Source: an uncultured Rhodospirillaceae bacterium | GTDB taxonomy: Bacteria; Pseudomonadota; Alphaproteobacteria; Rhodospirillales; UBA2165 | Direction: 5' to 3' | Length of the DNA: 8,764 nt | NCBI GenBank assembly: GCA_913054205.1 | Contig: CAJXJM010000081.1 | Coordinates: 1 to 8,764, forward strand | In this document: positions 1 through 6,724 of the stretch, piece by piece | How positions within the stretch are numbered: position 1 is the first letter of the stretch | Layout of the letters: the number at the start of each line of letters is the position of its first letter | Translations under genes and position numbers: made by a program | The notes under the pieces: generated by a model | Told to the model about the DNA's origin: nothing | Database searches by the model: none | Seen by the model: only the letters and a program-made list of their open reading frames with translations

Positions 1-296
1 TCACCGATCAGCGGATAAGTCACCGCATGGCCCTGGCTTTGTTCAATATCTATTGCCCATTTTTCATGGTTATCGACGGGATCGATACTGAGACCGATAA
101 TCTTGCAATTGCGCTTATCGAACTCTGGTTTCAATCCGGCAAGATAGCCAAGCTCGGTTGTGCAGATCGGCGTGAAATCTTTTGGGTGCGAAAATAACAG
201 CACCCAACTGTCGCCAGCCCATTCGTGAAAGTTTATGTTTCCCTGGGTGGTTTCCGCGTTGAAATCAGGCGCGATATCATTAATGCGTAGTGACAT
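1..296 (-). CDS. Peroxiredoxin, 1-Cys (Prx6-type), N-terminal part
   Basis: This is a thiol peroxidase of the AhpC/TSA superfamily that would reduce hydrogen peroxide and organic hydroperoxides in the cytoplasm. The 98 visible residues begin MSLRINDIAPDF, typical of the Prx6 subfamily. They contain the active-site motif HPKDFTPICTTE with Thr42 and the peroxidatic Cys45. The sequence then runs through LSIDPVDNHEKW into a TYPLIG segment and is cut by the window edge, so the C-terminal half (Prx6 proteins are usually about 210-220 residues) is missing. Two ATG codons stand in tandem at 299 and 296. I chose the second because the AGGAGG at 301-306 lies 5 bases from it and only 2 from the first, and because MSLR matches the family start. 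The gene is divergent from the DUF2141 gene across a gap of about 57 bases that must hold both promoters. A 2-Cys peroxiredoxin cannot be strictly excluded without the C-terminus, but the motif favours Prx6. Confidence 0.93.
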   Translation of the reverse strand, partial: MSLRINDIAPDFNAETTQGNINFHEWAGDSWVLLFSHPKDFTPICTTELGYLAGLKPEFDKRNCKIIGLSIDPVDNHEKWAIDIEQSQGHAVTYPLIG

Positions 297-353
297 CATA
301 TCCTCCTTGGTTTTATGGTGTAATAAATTTTTTTTAGGTAGGTATCAGCATAA

Positions 354-782
354 ATGTTTCGACCGTTTTCTTCCCTACACATTGCCGTGATTTTATGGAT
401 TTTTGCTGGCCCCGCGTTGGCCGGTGATCTCGAGATAACAATTCAGGGTCTTAGAAACAGTTCCGGCGAATTGCGCCTCGCGATATTTGATAAGCCGCAA
501 GAATTTCCGCGCGGGGCAAAAATTCAAGACCGTGATGTTGCAGCAAAGGCAGGAGATTTGACCATCGTATTTAAAAATTTAAAGCCCGGCAGATATGCAT
601 TGGCTATCCATCACGACGAAAACACCAACCAGGAAATGGATACAAACTTTATCGGCCTGCCGCTGGAAGGCTATGGCTTCTCCAACAACGCGCGGGTGTT
701 TTTTGGCCCGCCAACCTTTGAAGCGGCCTCCTTCGAAATGGGCAGTGGAAATCAGGCCATCAATTTGCGAGTGGTTTATTAA
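354..782 (+). CDS. Secreted DUF2141 family protein
   Basis: This 142-residue exported protein of unknown biochemical role matches the DUF2141 family. An N-terminal signal peptide is clear: a short basic start, a hydrophobic stretch at about residues 8-20 and a likely signal peptidase I site after ALA at residue 23. The mature part is a small predicted beta-sandwich. It carries the family hallmark HHDENTNQEMDTNFIGLP (residues 86-103) followed by EGYGFSNNA (105-113). The spacing of D88, N90, N92 and D96 resembles a calcium-binding loop, but that is inference. The length fits the family. The ATG at 354 is preceded by a modest AGGTAGG at 336-342, about 11 bases away. The gene is divergent from the peroxiredoxin gene, and its last 23 bases overlap the 3' end of the convergent transporter gene. 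Family assignment is firm; function is unknown and the compartment is probably periplasm. Confidence 0.88.
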   Translation: MFRPFSSLHIAVILWIFAGPALAGDLEITIQGLRNSSGELRLAIFDKPQEFPRGAKIQDRDVAAKAGDLTIVFKNLKPGRYALAIHHDENTNQEMDTNFIGLPLEGYGFSNNARVFFGPPTFEAASFEMGSGNQAINLRVVY

Positions 783-1644
783 CAACGGATTTTGCTGTTC
801 GGGTCTCTGCTCTGATAAGCATCAACACGCCGACCATGATGACGCCGGCACCGAGCCAACTCCAAATCTGCGGCACCTCACCAAAAATGATAAAGCCGAT
901 GGCGGCTGCCCAAACCAACCTCATAAAACCCGCGGGCTCGACGAGCGTCACATCACCGTCTTTTAAAGATTGCGCCTGGATCACATGAGCGACGCTGCCC
1001 ATACTGCCGAGGGCGACAAACCACAGCCACATTTCCGCTGTTGGCCAGGTCCAGACAAAAGCCGCCGGGAAAAATGAAATGAAAGTAAGGGTGAGGCTCA
1101 TATAGGCGACAATCGTAGATGGGCTTTCGGTGCGGGTTAGCGATTTGGTCATCAGCTTGGAAGTTGCGACAAAAATTGTGCCGCCCAAAACCAGCCAGGT
1201 TCCCAAACTGATTTCCGCAAAACCGGGCCTTAGGATGACAATCATACCGATAAATCCGATGGCGATAGAAATCCAACGCATCGGTATGGATTTCTCGCGC
1301 ATGATGAATACCGCCCCAATGGAGGCGAAGACCGGTACCATAAAACTCAACGCCGTCGCGTCTGCCAGCGGGATCACCGTCAGCGCCCAGAACCAGGTGA
1401 TCATTGAGGCTGCATGAATACAGCCACGCCCGACGTGAAATTTTAATCGTTTGGTGCGGAGTTCTCTAAAGCCGATCCGCATAAAAAACGGCACCACCGC
1501 CATCAGGCCAAAGACATTGCGGAAAAAGACGATCTCAAACGGGTGCATGCCCAAATTGTTGACGATCTTCACGATACTATCGAGGGCAGCCAGAATGCCG
1601 ACCGACAGGCTCATCAAGAGTATGGCGCGCAGATTTTTAGACAT
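760..1644 (-). CDS. DMT superfamily transporter (EamA domains)
   Basis: This 294-residue inner-membrane protein is built of about ten hydrophobic helices arranged as two EamA repeats (about residues 6-138 and 150-278), the usual size and layout of drug/metabolite transporters. Recognisable family segments include FFRNVFGLMAVVPFF in the second helix region, ADATALSFMVPVFASIGAVF in repeat 1 and VEPAGFMRLVWAAAIGFIIFGE in repeat 2, followed by a short basic C-terminal tail. Members export or import small metabolites such as amino acids, nucleosides or S-adenosylmethionine; the substrate cannot be told from sequence. It begins 18 bases after the msrB stop in the same orientation, so it is probably cotranscribed with msrB. 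No good Shine-Dalgarno precedes the ATG. The start is nevertheless well fixed, because the msrB TAG stop is in the same frame just upstream with no other start codon between, and translation may depend on coupling. The TGA stop lies inside the convergent DUF2141 gene. Confidence 0.9.
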   Translation of the reverse strand: MSKNLRAILLMSLSVGILAALDSIVKIVNNLGMHPFEIVFFRNVFGLMAVVPFFMRIGFRELRTKRLKFHVGRGCIHAASMITWFWALTVIPLADATALSFMVPVFASIGAVFIMREKSIPMRWISIAIGFIGMIVILRPGFAEISLGTWLVLGGTIFVATSKLMTKSLTRTESPSTIVAYMSLTLTFISFFPAAFVWTWPTAEMWLWFVALGSMGSVAHVIQAQSLKDGDVTLVEPAGFMRLVWAAAIGFIIFGEVPQIWSWLGAGVIMVGVLMLIRAETRTAKSVVNKPLAN

Positions 1645-1662
1645 TGAAGCTAATGTCTTTTG

Positions 1663-2058
1663 CTATTTTTCATTCAGTTTGAGGGACAAGGAATTTATGC
1701 AGTAGCGCAATCCTGTTGGCTGAGGACCATCCGGAAAAACGTGACCCAACTGGGCATCGCAGGCGGCGCACATGACTTCGGTGCGGACCATACCCATGGA
1801 ACTGTCGGATTCTGAAATGATTGCATCTTCGGCGATCGGCTGCCAATAGCTCGGCCAGCCGGATCCCGAATCAAATTTGTGATCCGAGGCAAATAATGGC
1901 GCATTACAGCACGAACAGTTAAACGTTCCCGGGGTTTTACAATTATCGTATTCACCGGTGAAGGGCTGCTCGGTGCCTTTCTGGCGGGTGACATGATATT
2001 GCTCCGGCGTTAGCTGCTCCTGCCATTCTTCTTCTGTTTTGGTGATTTTGTCGGCCAT
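1663..2058 (-). CDS. msrB: Peptide-methionine (R)-S-oxide reductase MsrB
   Basis: MsrB reduces the R epimer of methionine sulfoxide in oxidised proteins, usually with thioredoxin as electron donor, in the cytoplasm. The 131-residue protein spans the whole SelR domain. The [12 protein letters not shown] segment (residues 26-37) matches the family start. Two CxxC pairs (C48/C51 and C97/C100) form the structural zinc site. [18 protein letters not shown] (residues 106-123) carries the catalytic Cys120. The position that holds the resolving cysteine in many 2-Cys MsrBs (DSGCGWPS) is serine here (DSGSGWPS, Ser66). Extra cysteines at residues 40 and 50 might substitute, or the enzyme may be recycled directly. 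A strong GAGGAG lies 6 bases before the ATG. The gene is first in a likely two-gene operon with the transporter downstream and is divergent from the unknown gene at 2123. Identification is very secure. Confidence 0.97.
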   Translation of the reverse strand: MADKITKTEEEWQEQLTPEQYHVTRQKGTEQPFTGEYDNCKTPGTFNCSCCNAPLFASDHKFDSGSGWPSYWQPIAEDAIISESDSSMGMVRTEVMCAACDAQLGHVFPDGPQPTGLRYCINSLSLKLNEK

Positions 2059-2122
2059 ATCTCACTCCTCGGTCAATCATAGGGGTGAGACTACTCCGCC
2101 CGGACTTCAGTGACAAACAGAC

Positions 2123-2551
2123 TTGCAAAAGGGACAAAAAATCACGAAACTTCTGCCTGATATGGCAGAAAAAATAGCAAAAGCCGGCCTCGGTACGCCC
2201 TTGCCGCTCACCGAAGAAATGATCAAAGAGCACGTTGACAACGGCGAAGACTGGAGTTCGGCAAGCGTCTTCGTGCTCGGCGGTATTCGCAAAGGCAAGG
2301 ACGGAAAACCGCGCTTTGTCATTCGCCGGGTCAGCCATGTCGATGGTGATCTCGGCGCCGAGCTCAGGAAACATATCGGTGACTATAAAGGTTTCCGTTT
2401 TAAGTTCTTCCGCTCGACCCGCAATGCCTTTGACCGCGAATGTGAGATCTATCACGCGTTCAAACCCCGCAAAAACAAAGCCCCCCCGAACAAACCCAAA
2501 AACACAAAGTTCACCTGCCCGGTACCGGATTGTACGTTCGAAGGCTGGTGA
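2123..2551 (+). CDS. Conserved-looking hypothetical protein, basic, C-terminal Cys pair
   Basis: I do not assign this protein to a named family. It has 142 residues and no signal peptide or membrane segment. The N-terminal third resembles a helical region (LLPDMAEKIAKAG, then PLPLTEEMIKEHVDNGEDW). The middle alternates charged and hydrophobic residues like a beta-rich globular core (SSASVFVLGGIRKGKDGKPRF, RRVSHVDGDLG, KGFRFKFFRSTRNAF). The end is rich in lysine and proline and closes with TCPVPDCTFEGW, where C132 and C137 could hold metal or be redox-active. The frame is bounded upstream by TGA at 2111. Candidate starts are TTG at 2123 (used here) and ATG at 2162; neither has a convincing Shine-Dalgarno, so the N-terminus is uncertain by 13 residues. 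Codon use looks like that of neighbouring genes. It is divergent from msrB and ends at a strong palindrome. That the gene is real is likely; its role is unknown. Confidence 0.72.
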   Translation: MQKGQKITKLLPDMAEKIAKAGLGTPLPLTEEMIKEHVDNGEDWSSASVFVLGGIRKGKDGKPRFVIRRVSHVDGDLGAELRKHIGDYKGFRFKFFRSTRNAFDRECEIYHAFKPRKNKAPPNKPKNTKFTCPVPDCTFEGW

Positions 2552-2552
2552 G

Positions 2553-2592
2553 AATTAAGGGGACATGTACTTGTTACGTGTCCCCATTAATT
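2553..2592. repeat. Near-perfect palindrome, possible terminator or REP-like element
   Basis: Starting one base after the stop of the preceding gene, AATTAA plus GGGGACATGTA pairs with TACGTGTCCCC plus TTAATT across a 5-base loop (CTTGT). The stem has 17 pairs with one G-U pair and one bulged A at 2586. No proper T-run follows, so it is not a classical rho-independent terminator on either strand, although it could stop transcription or protect the 3' end. Its symmetry and its place between genes also fit a dispersed palindromic repeat, which one window cannot show. Confidence 0.6.
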
Positions 2593-2630
2593 CGTTTCAG
2601 AACCGCCTAGGACACAAACAAAACGAAGTT

Positions 2631-2730
2631 GGATACGTGGATCAAGTCCGCGCATGACGGCAATGGGAAAAGCGATACTATAATGATAGTCGTCATACCC
2701 GGGCTCATGTATTTTTCTGGCCGGGTATCC
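2631..2730. repeat. Composite inverted palindromic repeat (alphaproteobacterial CGTCAT...ATCC type)
   Basis: Two related hairpin units face each other. The left unit (2631-2660), read on the minus strand, is CCGTCATGCGCGGACTTGAT followed by CCACGTATCC. It resembles the widespread alphaproteobacterial repeat CGTCATGCCCGGGCTTGA plus TCCGGGCATCC and folds into a 9-position stem with one mismatch. The right unit (2691-2730) has the same ends on the plus strand, CGTCATACCCGG and CCGGGTATCC, with an altered interior. The 100-base element is bounded by GGATAC and GTATCC and has inner ATGACG/CGTCAT. The resemblance to the known repeat is from memory. Confidence 0.5.
2695..2728 (-). terminator. Hairpin in the 3' region of uvrB
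   Basis: ATACCCGG at 2695-2702 pairs perfectly with CCGGGTAT at 2721-2728 around an 18-base loop, beginning six bases after the uvrB stop codon on the minus strand. It is the right half of the composite repeat. No clear U-tract follows in the minus direction, so a role in ending or stabilising the uvrB transcript is only an inference from position. Confidence 0.3.
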
Positions 2731-2733
2731 ATT

Positions 2734-4914
2734 TTATCTTCGCCTATGCTTCTTCTTTTTATTCATCTTGGCGCCGCCGTGGCGTTGCATTTTCTTTTGC
2801 GGCATGCGGGATTTATCGAGGCCCGCTTGAGCGGCGGCGAGCTTCGAGACGCCGGGTTTGCCGAGGCCGAGTTCGACGGCTTCGAGGCGTCTGATCTCGT
2901 CGCGAATTCGGGCGGCTTCTTCGAATTCGAGGTTGCCGGCGGCTTCTTTCATGCGCTCATCGAGGCTTTTAATATGTGTTTGGTAGTTGTTGCCAACCAG
3001 TTCTGTGTCGCCGGATACCCCTGTATCGACGGTGACGTAATCCATCTCGTAGACACTTTGGAGCACGTCGGAGATGCCTTTTTTAACTGATTCCGGCGTG
3101 ATGCCGTTGGCTTTATTATAGGCTTCCTGTTTGGCGCGGCGGCGATTGGTCTCGGTAATGGCGTAGTCCAGGCTGTCGGTCATTTTATCGGCGTAGAGCA
3201 AAACCCGGCCATCGATGTTGCGCGCCGCCCGGCCAATGGTCTGCACCAGCGAGGTTTTGGAGCGCAGGAAGCCTTCCTTGTCGGCATCCAAAATCGCGAC
3301 CAAGGCGCATTCGGGAATGTCCAAGCCTTCGCGCAGTAAGTTGATGCCGATTAGCACATCAAACGCGCCGAGCCTCAAATCGCGGATAATCTCAATGCGC
3401 TCCAGCGTATCAATGTCGCTGTGCAGGTAACGTACGCGAATACCGGCCTCATGCATAAATTCGGTGAGGTCTTCAGCCATGCGCTTGGTCAGCGTTGTGA
3501 CCAGCACACGCTGGCCTTTAAGCGCGCATTCGCGGCATTCGGCGAGCAGATCATCGACCTGAGTTTCAACTGGCCGAACAATGCATTCGGGATCGATCAG
3601 ACCGGTGGGCCGCACCACTTGTTCCGTGATGACACCTTCTGTCTGATTGAGCTCCCACGGGCCGGGCGTTGCTGAGACAAATACCGTCTGCGGGCGCATC
3701 GCCTCCCATTCCTCGAATTTTAAGGGCCGGTTATCGACGCAGGACGGCAAACGGAAGCCAAACTCGTGCAGCGTGGATTTTCGCGCAAAGTCACCTTTAT
3801 ACATGGCGCCCAATTGCGGCACGGTGACATGGCTTTCGTCGACAATGATCAGGGCGTTTTCGGGGAGATACTCAAACAATGTCGGTGGCGGCTCGCCCGG
3901 ATTGCGGCCGGTTAAATAACGCGAATAATTCTCAATGCCGGAGCAATGACCGGTGGTCTCCAACATTTCAATATCAAAAGTCGTGCGCTCTTCAATGCGC
4001 TGCGCTTCCAAGAGCTTGCCTGCTTTTTCGAAATCCGCGACGACTTGTTTCAGCTCTTCTTTGATTTGCGGAATGGCTTGCAGCAACGTCGGGCGCGGCG
4101 TGACATAGTGGCTCGACGGAAAGACCGTGATCTCTTGGAGCGTGTCGATCTTCTCGCCGGTCAGTGGATCGATCTCCCAGATCGCTTCGAGCTCGTCGCC
4201 AAACAAAGACAATCGCCAAGCCCGGTCCTCCAAATGAGAGGGGAATATTTCGACCACATCGCCGCGCACCCTGAAAGTGCCGCGATAAAACGCCGTGTCA
4301 TTGCGGGTGTATTGCAGCTCGACCAGGCGCTTGAGCAATTTGTTGCGATCAACAGTTTGGCCAGGCTGAAGTTTTTCGGTCATTTGCGCGTAGGTTTCGA
4401 CGGCGCCGATACCATAAATGCAGGACACCGAGGCAACGATGATGACGTCGCTGCGTTCCAGCAATGCCCGCGTTGCCGAATGGCGCATGCGGTCGATCTG
4501 CTCGTTGATCGAGGCATCTTTTTCAATATAGGTGTCGGTGCGTGGCACGTAGGCTTCTGGCTGATAGTAATCATAATAAGAGACAAAATATTCGACCGCG
4601 TTTTCTGGGAAGAACTCCTTCATCTCACCGTACAATTGAGCCGCCAATGTTTTGTTAGGAGCCAAAATGAGGGCCGGGCGGTTCACTTCCTGGATCGCAT
4701 GGGCAATGGTGAAGGTTTTGCCCGACCCGGTCACGCCGAGCAGTACCTGATCTTTATCACCGTTGTTGATGCCGTCGACCAATTCTTTGATCGCTTCGGG
4801 CTGATCGCCTGCCGGCTCAAACGGTGAGACAACTTTGAGCGGTTCGCCGGCTTCGATAACGGGGCGCTTTTCCGGGATAAAATATATGTCGTCTGGAAGG
4901 CGTTGCTGCATCAT
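2734..4914 (-). CDS. uvrB: Excinuclease ABC subunit B (UvrB)
   Basis: UvrB is the damage-verifying helicase-like subunit of nucleotide excision repair. It is loaded onto DNA by UvrA and then recruits UvrC for incision. The 726-residue protein is complete. It shows Walker A GVTGSGKT (60-67), the beta-hairpin region [21 protein letters not shown] (113-133) that clamps DNA, DESH (359-362) as Walker B, SATPGPWE (414-421), motif V-like [11 protein letters not shown] (525-535), motif [11 protein letters not shown] (558-566), and a C-terminal UVR motif (about 646-680) that contacts UvrC. It is longer than the roughly 670 residues of the E. coli protein because of about 20 extra N-terminal residues and a Lys/Arg-rich tail (about 684-726, ending KKKKHRRR). 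Tandem ATG codons at 4914 and 4911 are both possible starts, and neither has a good Shine-Dalgarno. A candidate SOS-regulated promoter lies 34-61 bases upstream. Identification is secure. Confidence 0.98.
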   Translation of the reverse strand: MMQQRLPDDIYFIPEKRPVIEAGEPLKVVSPFEPAGDQPEAIKELVDGINNGDKDQVLLGVTGSGKTFTIAHAIQEVNRPALILAPNKTLAAQLYGEMKEFFPENAVEYFVSYYDYYQPEAYVPRTDTYIEKDASINEQIDRMRHSATRALLERSDVIIVASVSCIYGIGAVETYAQMTEKLQPGQTVDRNKLLKRLVELQYTRNDTAFYRGTFRVRGDVVEIFPSHLEDRAWRLSLFGDELEAIWEIDPLTGEKIDTLQEITVFPSSHYVTPRPTLLQAIPQIKEELKQVVADFEKAGKLLEAQRIEERTTFDIEMLETTGHCSGIENYSRYLTGRNPGEPPPTLFEYLPENALIIVDESHVTVPQLGAMYKGDFARKSTLHEFGFRLPSCVDNRPLKFEEWEAMRPQTVFVSATPGPWELNQTEGVITEQVVRPTGLIDPECIVRPVETQVDDLLAECRECALKGQRVLVTTLTKRMAEDLTEFMHEAGIRVRYLHSDIDTLERIEIIRDLRLGAFDVLIGINLLREGLDIPECALVAILDADKEGFLRSKTSLVQTIGRAARNIDGRVLLYADKMTDSLDYAITETNRRRAKQEAYNKANGITPESVKKGISDVLQSVYEMDYVTVDTGVSGDTELVGNNYQTHIKSLDERMKEAAGNLEFEEAARIRDEIRRLEAVELGLGKPGVSKLAAAQAGLDKSRMPQKKMQRHGGAKMNKKKKHRRR

Positions 4915-4936
4915 CTAACCATTGGATTTGAGGAAT

Positions 4937-4951
4937 GTTCTGGCTTTATTC
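4937..4951. promoter_or_regulatory. LexA-like (SOS) operator before uvrB
   Basis: GTTC-TGGCTTT-ATTC differs by one base from the alphaproteobacterial SOS box GTTC-N7-GTTC. It overlaps the candidate -10 of uvrB, where a bound repressor would block transcription. NER genes are SOS-induced in many bacteria. A match of 7 of 8 fixed bases can occur by chance, so this rests mainly on position. Confidence 0.35.
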
Positions 4952-4975
4952 TATCGTTATTTCAGCTTTATACAA
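4948..4975 (-). promoter_or_regulatory. Candidate uvrB promoter
   Basis: On the minus strand, TTGTAT (4975-4970) and TAGAAT (4953-4948) are separated by 16 bases and resemble -35 and -10 elements of a housekeeping sigma factor. They would start transcription about 27 bases before the uvrB ATG. An alternative -10, TATAAA, lies at 4973-4968 but has a poorer -35. Confidence 0.35.
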
Positions 4976-5062
4976 TCTCCCTTAAATCCGAGAAAATCAC
5001 CAGTTTACCCTAAAAGACATTAGAAATAGTGCGGTAATCGACAGGAAATCGACCCAAAATAC

Positions 5063-5091
5063 TTGACTAATTAAGTTGGTGATATCATATA
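5063..5091 (+). promoter_or_regulatory. Candidate plus-strand promoter with overlapping dyads
   Basis: TTGACT (5063-5068) is a near-consensus -35 and is followed after 17 bases by CATATA (5086-5091), a weak -10 whose start point would be near 5098. The -35 lies in an imperfect dyad (ACTT...AAGT, 5061-5076) and the -10 in a perfect 5-bp dyad CATAT-AACCA-ATATG (5086-5100), so a regulator could bind here. If it drives the aminotransferase, the leader would be about 250 bases long. Confidence 0.3.
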
Positions 5092-5186
5092 ACCAATATG
5101 GTAATGCGAATGAGTTGCATTCAAATTACTTTTAAAATTGGAATGAGCGGCAAACAAATCCCCCCCCTTGTCGCACAATCCATCTG

Positions 5187-5224
5187 ACGGGAGAAATGAT
5201 GCATGGGGCAATCGTTTCTCCCGT
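5187..5224 (+). promoter_or_regulatory. 14-bp hairpin in the aminotransferase upstream region
   Basis: ACGGGAGAAATGAT (5187-5200) pairs with ATCGTTTCTCCCGT (5211-5224) across a 10-base loop (GCATGGGGCA), with a single G-U pair. No T-run follows on either strand, so it is not a standard terminator. The 5' arm contains GGGAG and ATGATG, the Shine-Dalgarno and start of the short ORF at 5199. It also contains GGGAGAAATG, which could instead pair perfectly with CATTTCTCCC at 5256-5265. The hairpin is seen directly; an RNA regulatory role is inferred, and a protein-binding site is the main alternative. Confidence 0.5.
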
Positions 5225-5297
5225 TAGTAATTTAAGTCTCGGACTTTCAAAAAAACATTTCTCCCATCTATATTCATATTGCATCGCCAATGGTTGA
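5199..5297 (+). CDS. Possible small ORF (32 codons) in the aatA leader
   Basis: This frame runs from ATG at 5199 (or 5196) to TGA at 5295-5297 and would encode a 32-residue peptide beginning MHGAIVSPVSNLSLGL, with a KKHFSHLYSYC segment and one cysteine. GGGAG at 5189-5193 is 5 bases before the ATG, a normal ribosome-binding arrangement, but both are buried in a 14-bp hairpin. The frame is too short for codon statistics and I recognise no family. A leader peptide, a small protein or a chance frame are all possible; chance is the most likely of the three. Confidence 0.17.
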   Translation: MHGAIVSPVSNLSLGLSKKHFSHLYSYCIANG

Positions 5298-5321
5298 GGC
5301 GTAGTGTCCCGCCGAATTTAG

Positions 5322-6554
<1,233 letters not shown>

Positions 6555-6579
6555 TTTCACCTAAATTTTTCTGGGATTC

Positions 6580-6605
6580 CCAAGAATCTTTCAGATTCCG
6601 CTTGG
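6580..6605 (+). terminator. Weak hairpin after aatA
   Basis: CCAAG-AATCT (6580-6589) pairs with AGATT and CTTGG (6593-6605) around a TTC loop, with a 3-base bulge (CCG). It lies 26 bases after the aatA stop. It is followed by ATTCAAAAATT rather than a T-run, so termination is only possible. The surrounding stretch also repeats GATTC several times. Confidence 0.25.
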
Positions 6606-6641
6606 ATTCAAAAATTAAGACAGCTAACCTTTATGTGAACG

Positions 6642-6701
6642 GGGCGGTGGCTCCCGGTTAAGTGTTGTTATGTCGTGGGTTTCCGCCCTGAATACTGAAA
6701 C
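6642..6701 (+). other. Possible structured leader of the EF-G-like gene
   Basis: GGGCGG (6642-6647) can pair with CCGCCC (6683-6688). GTTTC (6679-6683) can pair with GAAAC (6697-6701). The two pairings share base 6683 and sit in one another's way, so they could be alternatives. The region is G/C-rich compared with its surroundings and ends about 11 bases before the Shine-Dalgarno. The pairings are short and no known riboswitch class is recognised. Confidence 0.2.
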
Positions 6702-6724
6702 AACCAAAAACGGGAGGAACTCTT

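Noticed and set aside
2059..2122. TTGACC on the minus strand (2076-2071) as a msrB promoter -35
   Set aside because: It is only about 13 bases before the msrB ATG, leaving no room for a -10 and start point.
1..2551. Peroxiredoxin, MsrB and transporter as one oxidative-stress operon
   Set aside because: The peroxiredoxin is separated from msrB by a gene on the other strand and a convergent junction. Only msrB and the transporter can share a transcript.
2629..3090. Plus-strand frame of 153 codons at the 3' end of uvrB
   Set aside because: Most of it is antisense to the UVR-domain end of uvrB, and its beginning lies in the repeat element. No ribosome binding site or family match.
3946..4827. 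Long plus-strand open frame of 293 codons antisense to uvrB
   Set aside because: It lies fully inside uvrB, whose protein is unmistakable. Its translation shows no recognisable domain and is typical of the open antisense frame of a biased coding gene.
5160..5167. Run of eight C as a possible phase-variation tract (also seven C at 2481-2487)
   Set aside because: The first is outside any firm coding frame, the second is in the variable Lys/Pro tail of the unknown protein. Neither resembles a known contingency locus and such runs occur by chance.
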